From: Leptothrix sp. (in: b-proteobacteria)
GTDB taxonomy: Bacteria > Pseudomonadota > Gammaproteobacteria > Burkholderiales > Burkholderiaceae_C
Length of the DNA: 64,000 nucleotides
NCBI GenBank assembly: GCA_013822685.1
Contig: PNKV01000009.1
Coordinates: 98,752-162,751, forward strand
Direction of reading: 5' to 3'
Below, piece after piece: positions 44,252-53,196 of the stretch. How positions within the stretch are numbered: position 1 is the first letter of the stretch; every line of letters begins with the position of its first letter. The translations under genes and the position numbers were made by a program. Under the pieces are notes generated by a model. The model saw nothing but the letters and a program-made list of their open reading frames with translations, was not told the DNA's origin and made no database searches.

Positions 44252-45862
44252 ATGCCAGCTCTGCGTTCCGCCTTGAACCCCAAGGCCGAGGCCTTTCAGA
44301 ACAATGTGAAGCGGATGACGGAGCGCCTGGCCGAAGTGCAGGCGCTGGAAGCGCAGGTGCGCCGCGAGTCGGCGGCCAAGCGCGACAAGTTCGACAAGCG
44401 CGGGCAGTTGCTGCCGCGGGAGCGCGTGGCGCGTTTGCTGGACCGTGATTCGCCGTTCCTGGAGCTGAGCACGCTCGCCGGCCTGCGCATGCACGACGAC
44501 GATGGCAAGAAGAACGTGCTGGGCGGCGGCACCATCATTGGCATCGGCCTGGTGGGCGGCAAGCGCTGCCTGGTCACCGCCAGCGACAGCGCGCTCAAAG
44601 GCGGCACGGTCTCGCCCATGGGCTTGAAGAAGGCGCTGCGCGCGCAAGAGATCGCCCGCGAGAACAAGCTGCCCATCATCTGCCTGGTGGAAAGCGGCGG
44701 CGCCAATCTGATGTACCAGAGCGAGATCTTTGTGGAAGGCGGGCGCAGCTTCGCCAACCAGGCCAGGTTGTCGGCCATGGGCATCCCGCAGATCGCGGTG
44801 GTGCATGGGTCGTCGACGGCGGGCGGCGCTTACCTGCCTGGTTTGTCGGATTACGTGATCCTTGTGCGTGACCGCTCCAGCATCTACCTGGCGGGCCCAC
44901 CGCTGGTGAAGGCCGCCATTGGCGAAGACACCACCGACGAGGCCTTGGGTGGCGCGCAGATGCACGCCGAAGTGACCGGCCTGGGCGAGTACCTGAGCGA
45001 GGACGATGCACACGCGCTGGCCTTGTGCCGTGAGCTGGTCGACAAGCTGCAGTGGGACACGGTGCCTGCCGCCGCGGCAGTGCCCGCGCCCTTGTTCGAT
45101 GAAGAAGAGCTGCTGGGCTGCATTCCCGCTGATGACCGTGAGCCCTTCGACACGCGCGAGGTGATCGCCCGCATCGTGGATGGCTCTGACTTCCTGGAGT
45201 TCAAGGCCAACCTGGCGCCCGAGACCTTGTGCGGCCATGCCCGCATCAACGGGCACCTGGTGGGCATCTTGGGCAACAACGGCCCCATCCAGCCCAATGG
45301 TTCGACCAAGGCCGCGCAGTTCATCCAGCTTTGCGATCAGAGCGGCACGCCTTTGCTGTTTTTGCAGAACACCACCGGCTACATGGTGGGCTCGGCGGCT
45401 GAGCGTGCGGGCGCCATCAAGCACGGCGCCAAGATGATCCAGGCCGTGGCCAATGCGCGCGTGGCCAAGCTGACCATCGTGCTGGGCGGCTCGTTTGGCG
45501 CGGGCAACTACGGCATGTGCGGGCGGGGCTTTGATCCGCGCTTCATCTTCTCGTGGCCCTCGGCGCGCACGGCGGTGATGGGCGGCGCACAGGCCGCCAA
45601 AGTGATGGACATCCTGACGCGCAGCAAGCTGGAACGCGCTGGCCACCCGGTCAACGAAGACATGCTCAAGGGCATGTCGGATGTGTTGCGTGACCGGCTG
45701 GACCAGGAGTCGGCTGCCTTGTTTGGCACGGCGCGCCTGTGGGATGACGGGATCATCGATCCGCGTGACACCCGGCGTGTGCTGTCTATGTGCCTGGATC
45801 TGGTCAAGGAAGCCGCGCAACGCACTTTGAACTCGAACACCTTTGGCGTGGCACGCCTGTAA
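44252..45862 (+). CDS. atuC: Geranyl-CoA/methylcrotonyl-type carboxylase, carboxyltransferase beta subunit
   Basis: 536 aa. Two crotonase-like halves of a biotin-dependent carboxyltransferase: N-half VESGGANLMYQSEIF and GSSTAGGAYLPGLSDYV, C-half NGPIQPNGSTKAAQFIQLCD, FLQNTTGYMVG and GSFGAGNYGMCGR. At the pocket position where methylcrotonyl-CoA carboxylase has Phe (HFGRIF), this protein has Gly163 (EGGRSF), which from my knowledge of the family marks geranyl-CoA carboxylase. Operon order beta-dehydrogenase-hydratase-alpha matches atuC-D-E-F. A branched short-chain substrate remains possible. Confidence 0.8.
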   Translation: MPALRSALNPKAEAFQNNVKRMTERLAEVQALEAQVRRESAAKRDKFDKRGQLLPRERVARLLDRDSPFLELSTLAGLRMHDDDGKKNVLGGGTIIGIGLVGGKRCLVTASDSALKGGTVSPMGLKKALRAQEIARENKLPIICLVESGGANLMYQSEIFVEGGRSFANQARLSAMGIPQIAVVHGSSTAGGAYLPGLSDYVILVRDRSSIYLAGPPLVKAAIGEDTTDEALGGAQMHAEVTGLGEYLSEDDAHALALCRELVDKLQWDTVPAAAAVPAPLFDEEELLGCIPADDREPFDTREVIARIVDGSDFLEFKANLAPETLCGHARINGHLVGILGNNGPIQPNGSTKAAQFIQLCDQSGTPLLFLQNTTGYMVGSAAERAGAIKHGAKMIQAVANARVAKLTIVLGGSFGAGNYGMCGRGFDPRFIFSWPSARTAVMGGAQAAKVMDILTRSKLERAGHPVNEDMLKGMSDVLRDRLDQESAALFGTARLWDDGIIDPRDTRRVLSMCLDLVKEAAQRTLNSNTFGVARL

Positions 45863-45877
45863 AACGAAAGACCCACC

Positions 45878-47032
45878 ATGAAATTCACCCCCGAACACAT
45901 CCAGCTGGCCGACACCGTCAAGCGCTTTTGCGAGCAGGAGATCAACCCCCACGTGAAAGATTGGGAGGCCGCCGAGATCTTCCCGGCGCACGAGGTCTTC
46001 AAGAAGATGGGCAAGCTGGGCCTGTTGGGCGTGAAGTACGACCCGGCTTACGGCGGCATGGGCCTGGACTTCTCGTACTCGATGGTGGTGGCCGAGACCC
46101 TGGGCGCGATCCCTTGCGGTGGCGTGCCCATGGCCATTGGTGTGCAGACCGACATGTGCACCCCGGCCCTGGCCCGCTTTGGCTCTGATGAGTTGAAGAG
46201 GGAATACTTGGCGCCCGCGATTGCCGGCGATATGGTGGGTTGTATCGGCGTGAGCGAAGCCGGTGGCGGCTCCGACGTGGCGGCCCTCAAGACGACGGCC
46301 CGCAGCGATGGCGACGACTACGTCATCAACGGCAGCAAAATGTGGATCACCAACGCCATGCAGGCCGACTGGTGCTGCCTGCTGGCCAACACGTCTGAAG
46401 GCAAGGTTCACGCCAACAAGTCCCTGATCATCGTGCCGATGGATGCCAAGGGCATCGAGAAGCAGAAGATCAAGAAGATCGGCATGAACTCGTCGGACAC
46501 CGCGCAGATCTTCTTCGACAACGTGCGCGTGCCCAAGCGCAACCTGGTTGGCGTGGAAGGCACGGGCTTCATGATGCAGATGCTGCAGTTCCAGGAAGAG
46601 CGCCTGTATGGTGCGGCGAACTCGCTGAAGATGCTGGACAACCTGATCGACCAGACCATCGAGTACTGCAAGGAACGCAGCACCTTTGGCAAGCCCTTGA
46701 TCGACAACCAGGTCATCCACTTCCGCCTGGCCGAGCTGCGCACGGAAGTTGAGTGTCTGCGTTCGCTCACCTACCGCGCGGTGGAGGAATACATCGAGGG
46801 CAAGGACGTGACGCGCCTGGCCTCGATGGCCAAGCTCAAGTGCGGCCGCTTGATCCGCGAGGTGGCCGACAGCTGCCTGCAGTATTGGGGCGGCATGGGC
46901 TTCACGTGGGACAACCCGGTCTCGCAGGCTTACCGCGATGGCCGCCTGGTGTCCATCGGTGGTGGCGCCGACGAGATCATGCTGGGCATCATCGCCAAGC
47001 TTGAAGGCACCTTGCCCAAGAAGGCCAAGTAA
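45878..47032 (+). CDS. atuD: Acyl-CoA dehydrogenase (AtuD/citronellyl-CoA dehydrogenase-like)
   Basis: 384 aa. Signatures GVSEAGGGSDVAALKT, NGSKMWITNAMQADW and QYWGGMGFTWDNPVSQAYRD. The base is predicted at Glu241 (FQEERLYGAAN), with Gly at the medium-chain Glu position (IGGGADEIM), the layout shared by isovaleryl- and citronellyl-CoA dehydrogenases. In the Atu route this enzyme turns citronellyl-CoA into geranyl-CoA for the carboxylase. Isovaleryl-type specificity is the alternative. Confidence 0.8.
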   Translation: MKFTPEHIQLADTVKRFCEQEINPHVKDWEAAEIFPAHEVFKKMGKLGLLGVKYDPAYGGMGLDFSYSMVVAETLGAIPCGGVPMAIGVQTDMCTPALARFGSDELKREYLAPAIAGDMVGCIGVSEAGGGSDVAALKTTARSDGDDYVINGSKMWITNAMQADWCCLLANTSEGKVHANKSLIIVPMDAKGIEKQKIKKIGMNSSDTAQIFFDNVRVPKRNLVGVEGTGFMMQMLQFQEERLYGAANSLKMLDNLIDQTIEYCKERSTFGKPLIDNQVIHFRLAELRTEVECLRSLTYRAVEEYIEGKDVTRLASMAKLKCGRLIREVADSCLQYWGGMGFTWDNPVSQAYRDGRLVSIGGGADEIMLGIIAKLEGTLPKKAK

Positions 47033-47035
47033 GCC

Positions 47036-47854
47036 ATGACGTCTTCATCCACGATGAACACCTTGCTGTTGCAGCAATCGGGCGGCGTGCTGAGCATCAC
47101 GCTCAACCGGCCTGAAGTGCGCAACGCCATGTCCCTGGCCATGGTGAACGAGTTGATCCAGGCGCTGGCCCAGGCCGAGCAGGACACCGGCGTGCGCGTG
47201 GTGGTGCTGCGCGGCGCGGGCGGCCACTTCTGTGCTGGCGGTGATCTGCAGGACATGGCCAAAGCCCGCATGGCCTTGCCCCAGCCAGGCGTGGACGCGG
47301 CCGCCGAGGTCAACGCGCAGTTTGGGCGCTTGTGCCTGGCCTATGCGCGCTCCAGCCTGCCCATCATCACGGTGTTGGAAGGCACTGTGATGGGCGGCGG
47401 CTTTGGCCTGGCTTGCGTGTCCGATGTGACCCTGGCCTTGGGCAATGCCGTGTTTCGATTGCCCGAAACCTCGCTGGGCGTGATTCCCGCGCAGATCGCG
47501 CCGTTCCTGGTGGAGCGCATTGGCTATGCCGAGGCCAAGCGCCTGTCGGTGACCGGCGGCAAGGTCGAGGCCGCCGAGGCCTTGGCGATCCGCCTGGTGC
47601 ACGAGGTGCATGGCGACGCCGCCTCGCTGGACGTGGCTTTGCGCGCGGTCATCGACCGCATCATGGGTTGCGCGCCGGGGGCCATCGCGGCCACCAAGGC
47701 CCTGTTGGCCCGCACGCGTTTCGAACCCCCGCAGGACTTGATCCAGGATGCCGCCGCGATGTTCTCGCGCGCCGTGCAAGGGCCCGAGGGCGTGGAAGGC
47801 ACGACGGCCTTCATCCACAAACGCAAGCCCAGCTGGGTTCCGCAAGCGAGTTGA
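47036..47854 (+). CDS. atuE: Enoyl-CoA hydratase/isomerase (AtuE-like)
   Basis: 272 aa. Crotonase fold: FCAGGDLQDM (oxyanion loop), EGTVMGGGFGLACVSDVTLA, and the catalytic Glu in FRLPETSLGVIPAQIAPFLV. In the proposed pathway it hydrates the glutaconyl-CoA made by the carboxylase. The position equivalent to the first FadB-type Glu is not acidic (GGGFGLAC), as in glutaconyl-CoA hydratases that use a single Glu. It starts 4 nt after the dehydrogenase stop. Confidence 0.82.
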   Translation: MTSSSTMNTLLLQQSGGVLSITLNRPEVRNAMSLAMVNELIQALAQAEQDTGVRVVVLRGAGGHFCAGGDLQDMAKARMALPQPGVDAAAEVNAQFGRLCLAYARSSLPIITVLEGTVMGGGFGLACVSDVTLALGNAVFRLPETSLGVIPAQIAPFLVERIGYAEAKRLSVTGGKVEAAEALAIRLVHEVHGDAASLDVALRAVIDRIMGCAPGAIAATKALLARTRFEPPQDLIQDAAAMFSRAVQGPEGVEGTTAFIHKRKPSWVPQAS

Positions 47855-47876
47855 ACGGGTCATTGATCGAGACACC

Positions 47877-48002
47877 ATGCTGAACAAAATCCTGATCGCC
47901 AACCGCGGAGACAAGGCCGCAGGCCTTGCGGCGAAGCCAAATCGAATGGGCTCGCGCAGCGAGCTGCAGGCGAATTCCCCGCGAGGACACCATGCTGAAT
48001 AA
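47877..48002 (+). pseudogene. Duplicated, aborted start of a biotin carboxylase gene with two hairpins
   Basis: An ATG at 47877 opens a 41-codon frame starting MLNKILIANRGD, nearly the same first 11 residues as the real gene at 47992, then frameshifted nonsense ending TAA inside codons 3-4 of that gene. The two 41-nt copies (47871-47911, 47986-48026) differ at four bases, all synonymous. Between them lie hairpins GCCGCA-GGCCT-TGCGGC (47916-47932) and GCTCGC-GCA-GCGAGC (47950-47964). Probably a recombination scar or a repeat inserted with target duplication. Confidence 0.7.
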
Positions 48003-49980
48003 GATCCTCATCGCCAACCGCGGGGAAATCGCCTGCCGCGTGATCCGCACCGCGCGCAAGCTGGGCTACCGCACCGTGGCCGTCTACAGTGATGCCGACG
48101 CGCAAGCGCCCCATGTGGACCTGGCCGACGAGGCCGTGCACATCGGCGGTTCGGCCGCCAGCGAATCCTATTTGCGCATCGATGCCATCCTGAATGCCGC
48201 GAAGAAGACCGGTGCCGATGCCATCCACCCTGGCTACGGTTTCCTGTCCGAGAACGAAGCTTTCGCGCAGGCTTGCGTGGACGCGGGCGTGACCTTCATC
48301 GGCCCGCCGGCATCGGCCATCCATGCCATGGGCGACAAGGCACGCGCCAAGAAGCTGATGATCGAGGCCAAGGTGCCGACCGCCCCCGGCTACCTCGGTG
48401 AGAATCAGGATGAGCAGCACCTCATCCTTGAGGCCGAGAAGCTGGGCTACCCGCTGCTGGTCAAGGCCGTGAGCGGTGGCGGTGGCCGGGGCATGCGCCT
48501 GGTCCACGCCAAGGACGAGCTCGCACAAGCCATCGTCAGCGCCCGCCGCGAAGCGCAAAGCGCCTTTGGCGATGGCACGCTGATGTTGGAGCGCCTGATC
48601 GAGAATGGCCGCCACATCGAGATCCAGGTGTTTGCTGATGCGCACGGCAATGCCGTCTACATCGGCGAGCGCGATTGCAGCGCCCAACGCCGCCGCCAAA
48701 AAGTGATTGAAGAGGCTCCATCGCCCATCGTGAGCCCCGCCATGCGCGCCAGCATGGGCCGCGATGCCGTGGCCGCCACGCTGGCCATCGGCTACCGGGG
48801 CGCCGGCACCATCGAGTTCATCGTTGATGCCGACCTGAACTACTACTTCCTGGAGATGAACACGCGCCTGCAGGTGGAGCACCCGGTCACGGAAATGATC
48901 TCGGGCCTGGACCTGGTGGAGTGGCAACTGCGCGTGGCCGCCGGCCAGCCGCTACCGCTCAAGCAAGAGCAGATCACGCTGACAGGCCATGCCATCGAGG
49001 CGCGCCTGTACACCGAAGATCCCTACGCCGACTTCGCGCCGCAGACCGGCCCGATCCGATGGTGGCGCCCCGAACGTGCCTTGCACGATGGCGTGCGCAT
49101 CGATGGTGGCATCCGCGAAGGCGGCGAGGTCTCGCCGTTCTACGACCCCATGGTGGCCAAGCTCATCGTGCATGGCCGGGATCGCGACGATGCCATCCGC
49201 CGACTGATCGCCACGCTGGACGACGCGCCCCTGCTGGGCTTGCGCAACAACAGCCGCTTCTTGCGCGACCTGGTCGACAGCCAAGCCTTCCGCGACGGCG
49301 CCATGACCACGGCCCTGATCGACCAGTGGGGCATCGACAAACTGCCCATCCTGGACCGGCCTGTGGCGAGTACCGAGGCCTGGCTGATTGCCGCCGCCGC
49401 GCATGCCTTGAAAGGCCGCGACGATGCCGCTGCCAAGGCCCTGCGCTCGGCCAGCGTCACCGATTACGAGCTGCAGTTGGCCTGCGATGGTGAGCAGCAC
49501 CGTCTGCACATCCGCCCCGGCCCGCAAGGCGCCATCACCTTGAACATCAACAAGGACACGGCCGAGCACAGCCTGCGCCTCATCGGCCATGACGATGGTG
49601 TGCTGCGCTACGAGATCGACGGCGTGCGCAAACGTGTGCTGGCCGTGTGGGTGGACGCTGCCCTGCACCTCGTCATCCAGGCCGCGACCTTTGTGTTCGC
49701 CGAGGTGTCACCGTGGCCCAGCAAAGACACCGCCAACGACCCCAGCCGCGCGGTCTCGCCCGTGGCCGGCGTGGTGGCCCAGGTGCTGGTCAAACCCGGC
49801 GCCACCGTCACCGAAGGCCAGCCGCTGCTCAGCGTCGAGGCCATGAAGATGGAAATGTGGCTCAACGCCCAGGCGCCGGGCGTGGTCAAGGCCGTCCACG
49901 TTGCCGTGGGCGAGCAAGTGCAATCCCAGGCCCTGCTCCTTGAGCTGGACCTGACCGCTACCGACTCAAAGGAATCATGA
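47992..49980 (+). CDS. atuF: Geranyl-CoA/methylcrotonyl-type carboxylase, biotin carboxylase-BCCP alpha subunit
   Basis: 662 aa from ATG 47992 (CGAGGA upstream). Biotin carboxylase (~1-450: MLNKILIANRGEIACRVIRT, GYGFLSENEAFAQAC, the ATP-grasp loop GGGGRGM, MNTRLQVEHPVTE), a linker domain, and biotinyl domain with biotin Lys619 in VEAMKMEMW. It charges biotin with bicarbonate for the AtuC-like partner. It is preceded by a partial copy of its own start. Its stop overlaps the next gene (ATGA). Confidence 0.88.
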   Translation: MLNKILIANRGEIACRVIRTARKLGYRTVAVYSDADAQAPHVDLADEAVHIGGSAASESYLRIDAILNAAKKTGADAIHPGYGFLSENEAFAQACVDAGVTFIGPPASAIHAMGDKARAKKLMIEAKVPTAPGYLGENQDEQHLILEAEKLGYPLLVKAVSGGGGRGMRLVHAKDELAQAIVSARREAQSAFGDGTLMLERLIENGRHIEIQVFADAHGNAVYIGERDCSAQRRRQKVIEEAPSPIVSPAMRASMGRDAVAATLAIGYRGAGTIEFIVDADLNYYFLEMNTRLQVEHPVTEMISGLDLVEWQLRVAAGQPLPLKQEQITLTGHAIEARLYTEDPYADFAPQTGPIRWWRPERALHDGVRIDGGIREGGEVSPFYDPMVAKLIVHGRDRDDAIRRLIATLDDAPLLGLRNNSRFLRDLVDSQAFRDGAMTTALIDQWGIDKLPILDRPVASTEAWLIAAAAHALKGRDDAAAKALRSASVTDYELQLACDGEQHRLHIRPGPQGAITLNINKDTAEHSLRLIGHDDGVLRYEIDGVRKRVLAVWVDAALHLVIQAATFVFAEVSPWPSKDTANDPSRAVSPVAGVVAQVLVKPGATVTEGQPLLSVEAMKMEMWLNAQAPGVVKAVHVAVGEQVQSQALLLELDLTATDSKES

Positions 49981-50867
49981 TGGACAAAGCCATCCTCACT
50001 TGCGCGCTGACCGGCGTGCTGACCGACCCCGCCCAACACCCCGTGCCCGTCACGGCGGCCGAAATGGCTGCTGCCGCGCGCGAGGCCTTCGATGCGGGCG
50101 CCTCGATCATGCATGTGCACTTGCGCCAGCAGACGCCCGGCATGGGCCGCTTCCCCTCGTGGGATCCCGAAGTGGCTGCCGAGATCGACACCGCCATTCG
50201 CGATGCCTGCCCTGGCGTCATCATCAACCTGACCACCGGTGTGGTCGGGCAAGACATCTCCGGCCCAGCGGCTTGTATCCGCCGCGTGCGCCCTGAGATC
50301 GCGGCCTGCAACGCCGGCAGCCTGAACTACCTGAAGATCAAGGAGAACGGGCAGTGGGCCTGGCCGCCCATGCTCTTCGACAACACGGTCGACAAGGTCA
50401 AGGGCATGCTCGATGTGATGCATGAAACGCACACGCGGCCTGAGTTCGAATGCTTTGACGTGGGCATCGTGCGTTCGGTGGGCATGTTCCGCAAGGCCGG
50501 CATGACCGAGCACCTGGAATACAACTTCGTGATGGGCGTGGCCTCGGGCATGCCGGTCGATGCCGATTTGCTGGCCCTGCTGGTCAAGTACCGCGAGCCC
50601 AACACCATCTGGCAGACCACCCTGATCGGCCGCGAAGAGATCTGGGCCGTTCACCAGGCCACTGCCGACCTGGGTGGCATGCTGCGCACCGGCGTGGAGG
50701 ACACTTTCTACCTGCCTGGCGGTGAGCGCACCACCGGCAATGGCCCGCTGATCGAAGCCCTGGCGGCCTGCGCCAAGCGTGCTGGCCGCGAGGTGGCGTC
50801 TCCCCAGGAGGCCCGCACCATGCTGGGCCTGCGTGCCCAGGAGTTGCACGGCGCACCCGCTCACTGA
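49977..50867 (+). CDS. BKACE-family beta-keto acid cleavage enzyme (DUF849)
   Basis: 296 aa from ATG 49977 (or ATG 49980). Zn-dependent TIM barrel: ILTCALTGVLTDPAQHPVPV, metal ligands in MHVHLR, NLTTGVV, CNAGSLNY and FECFDVG, and the C-terminal GVEDTFYLPGGERTTGN. BKACE enzymes condense a beta-keto acid with acetyl-CoA, giving acetoacetate and a new acyl-CoA. It sits where liu operons carry HMG-CoA lyase and is translationally coupled to the carboxylase gene, so it probably performs the final C-C cleavage of this route. Confidence 0.9.
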   Translation: MMDKAILTCALTGVLTDPAQHPVPVTAAEMAAAAREAFDAGASIMHVHLRQQTPGMGRFPSWDPEVAAEIDTAIRDACPGVIINLTTGVVGQDISGPAACIRRVRPEIAACNAGSLNYLKIKENGQWAWPPMLFDNTVDKVKGMLDVMHETHTRPEFECFDVGIVRSVGMFRKAGMTEHLEYNFVMGVASGMPVDADLLALLVKYREPNTIWQTTLIGREEIWAVHQATADLGGMLRTGVEDTFYLPGGERTTGNGPLIEALAACAKRAGREVASPQEARTMLGLRAQELHGAPAH

Positions 50868-50880
50868 AGGTGCGCTTGCC

Positions 50881-52431
50881 CTAGTCCTGGCTGTACACCG
50901 CCACGGCCTCGACCAGCCGCTCCGCTTGTGATTTGAGGCAGTCGGCGGCCGCGGAGGATTGCTCCACCAGCGCCGCGTTCTGCTGGGTCATCTGGTCCAG
51001 CTGTGACACCGCCACATTGACCTGGCGGATGCCGCAAGACTGCTCCAGCGTGGCCGATCCGATTTCGTTGATCATGTCGGCCACGCGCTTGACGTGGCCC
51101 ACGATCTCGTCCATCGCTTCGCCGGCGTGGTCCACCAACTGCGAGCCCGAGGCGACTTTCTCGACGCTGTCGCCGATCAGGTTCTTGATCTCTTTGGCGG
51201 CATCAGCCGATCGCCGTGCCAGCACACGCACTTCCCCAGCCACCACGGCAAAGCCGCGCCCTTGCTCGCCCGCCCTGGCGGCTTCCACGGCCGCGTTCAG
51301 CGCCAGGATGTTGGTCTGAAAGGCGATGCCATCGATCACGCCGATGATGTCGACGATTTTCTTGCTGGACGTGGAGATGGCCTGCATGGTGCTGACCACC
51401 TGGCCCACCACTTGCCCGCCCTTGGCCGCGGCGTCGCGGGCGCTGCCGACCAGCAAGGTGGCCTGTTGAGCCGTGTCGGCATTGCTGTTGACGGTGGCCG
51501 TCATCTCTTCCATCGAGGCGGCGGTTTCCTGCAGATTTGAGGCCGCCTGCTCGGTGCGGGAACTCAGGTGGTTGTTGCCCTGCGCGATCTCCGTGCTGGC
51601 GGTGCGCACACCCGAGACTTGCTGGCTGACGTCGTCCACCAGCGAGCGCAAGTTCAAGCCCGATTGATTCACCGCACGCAGGATCATGCCAATCTCGTCC
51701 ACACGGTTCAGGTGGATGTTCTCGGCCGGCTGACCCGCCGCCACATTGAGCGCCTGTGCCTGGATCATCTCCAGCGGCCGCGCGATCTGGGCGTTCAACC
51801 AATGTCCGGTCACCACACAAGCCAGGGCCATGGCCAAGGCAAACCAGGCCAGGGCGCCACCACCCAGGCCCAGGGCAACCGCACAGACAACGGCGGTGGC
51901 ACACAGCGCACCCAGCCCCAGCCGCAGTCGCCAGCGCACTGACATGGTCTGCAGGGCCGACGTCCAGCCCCACAGGCCCGTGCGCACCACCAGGCCTTGA
52001 TGAAAGGCACGCTGCCCGGCCTGCTGGCTGCGGAATGCCTGGTAGGTGGTGTCTGCTTGCGCGATTTCTTCACGCGTGGGCTTGGTCCGTACGGACATGT
52101 AGCCGACGGTATTGCCCTGGCGGATCACGGGCGCGGCGTTGGCGCGCACCCAATAGTGGTCGCCATCCTTGCGCCGGTTCTTGACCAGGGCGGTCCATGA
52201 CTTGCCGGCCTTCAGCGTGCGCCACATGTCGGCGAAAGCTTCTTCGGGCATGTCGGGGTGGCGCACCAGGTTGTGCGGCTGGCCCAGGATTTCTTCACGG
52301 GTAAAGCCACTCACCGAGATGAATGCCGCGTTGGCATAGCTGATATGGCTTTGGGTGTCGGTCGCGGACATGAGGATCGCGTCGGCCGGGATGTCGTACT
52401 CGCGTTGGGTGACAGGCAAATTGACACGCAT
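50881..52431 (-). CDS. PAS-domain methyl-accepting chemotaxis protein (Aer-like)
   Basis: 516 aa from ATG 52431. A cytoplasmic N-terminal PAS (~10-120: [20 protein letters not shown], then [20 protein letters not shown]) resembles the FAD-binding Aer sensor. A hydrophobic segment (~165-215) anchors it, HAMP-like sequence follows, and the signalling tip reads [20 protein letters not shown]. It likely mediates redox/energy taxis. No C-terminal CheR-tether pentapeptide is visible (the end is AVAVYSQD). Confidence 0.93.
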   Translation of the reverse strand: MRVNLPVTQREYDIPADAILMSATDTQSHISYANAAFISVSGFTREEILGQPHNLVRHPDMPEEAFADMWRTLKAGKSWTALVKNRRKDGDHYWVRANAAPVIRQGNTVGYMSVRTKPTREEIAQADTTYQAFRSQQAGQRAFHQGLVVRTGLWGWTSALQTMSVRWRLRLGLGALCATAVVCAVALGLGGGALAWFALAMALACVVTGHWLNAQIARPLEMIQAQALNVAAGQPAENIHLNRVDEIGMILRAVNQSGLNLRSLVDDVSQQVSGVRTASTEIAQGNNHLSSRTEQAASNLQETAASMEEMTATVNSNADTAQQATLLVGSARDAAAKGGQVVGQVVSTMQAISTSSKKIVDIIGVIDGIAFQTNILALNAAVEAARAGEQGRGFAVVAGEVRVLARRSADAAKEIKNLIGDSVEKVASGSQLVDHAGEAMDEIVGHVKRVADMINEIGSATLEQSCGIRQVNVAVSQLDQMTQQNAALVEQSSAAADCLKSQAERLVEAVAVYSQD

Positions 52432-52563
52432 GTGGGGTTCCCTTGGTTCTTCTCGGTGCAACCATCGTTTCACGGACATTGACGCATGCGCAATCAGTCA
52501 ATGAGGGTTTGGTCCATCAGCGAATCCGGAATCAGCGTTCAGGAACTCCTGACGCCCGGGAGG

Positions 52564-53196
52564 TCAGACCAGCAAGCCTTGCTCGGACGCGTACAACACC
52601 AACTCGCTGATGTTGTTGATGCCCATCTTCTGCATCAGGCGGGCCTTGTGGGTGCTGACGGTCTTGGCCGACAAGTGCAGTTCCAGCGCGATGTCATTGA
52701 TGCTGCGGCCACGCGCGATCGCCATGAAGATGCCGAACTCCCGGTCGGAGAGCAGGCTGTGAGGAACGGCCGCGTTGACCAGCGACGAGCCGAACACCAG
52801 TTCAGTGGCCAGCCTGGGATCGATGAAATGCTTGCCGCGTGCCACCTGGCGGATGGCCGCGATCAACGTTTCGGGCTCGTTGTCCTTGGTCAGATAACCG
52901 GCCGCGCCGGCCTTGATGATCCGTGAAGCGATCTGGCCCTCGGCGTGCATTGAGACCACCAGGATCGGCACGTGGGGCACCAGGGCCTTGATCCGCTTGA
53001 CCAGGTCAACCCCGTTGGGCCCGGGCATCGACAGGTCCAGCATGATGAGGTCGGGCGCACCAGCGCGCAGCATTTCCAGCACCTGCCAGCCATCGGAGGC
53101 CTCGCCCACCACGGACACGCCGGGTGCTTGCTGCAGCACCTGCTGCAAACCTCGGCGAACCAGCGCATGGTCGTCGGCGATCAGGACGCGAATCAT
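52564..53196 (-). CDS. NarL/FixJ-type response regulator
   Basis: 210 aa. Receiver domain with D8-D9, phospho-acceptor Asp54 (LIMLDLSMPGPNG), and the Lys in GYLTKDNEPE. C-terminal LuxR HTH (~145-205): LSDREFGIFMAIARGRSIND, then LHLSAKTVSTHKARLM. Its ATG overlaps the kinase stop (ATGA), so the two form a cognate pair. Confidence 0.95.
   Translation of the reverse strand: MIRVLIADDHALVRRGLQQVLQQAPGVSVVGEASDGWQVLEMLRAGAPDLIMLDLSMPGPNGVDLVKRIKALVPHVPILVVSMHAEGQIASRIIKAGAAGYLTKDNEPETLIAAIRQVARGKHFIDPRLATELVFGSSLVNAAVPHSLLSDREFGIFMAIARGRSINDIALELHLSAKTVSTHKARLMQKMGINNISELVLYASEQGLLV

Noticed and set aside
44081..46720. Very long minus-strand open frame (about 879 codons) opposite the carboxylase and dehydrogenase genes
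   Set aside because: The plus strand has complete, motif-bearing enzymes in this span. The antisense translation is His/Gln/Arg/Ala-rich with no recognisable fold, a usual artefact of high GC at third codon positions.
43306..50867. Straight assignment of the operon as the liu (leucine/isovalerate) cluster
   Set aside because: The order differs from liuR-A-B-C-D-E, HMG-CoA lyase is missing, and the Phe that fits methylcrotonyl-CoA is replaced by Gly. A leucine role cannot be fully excluded and is noted as the alternative.
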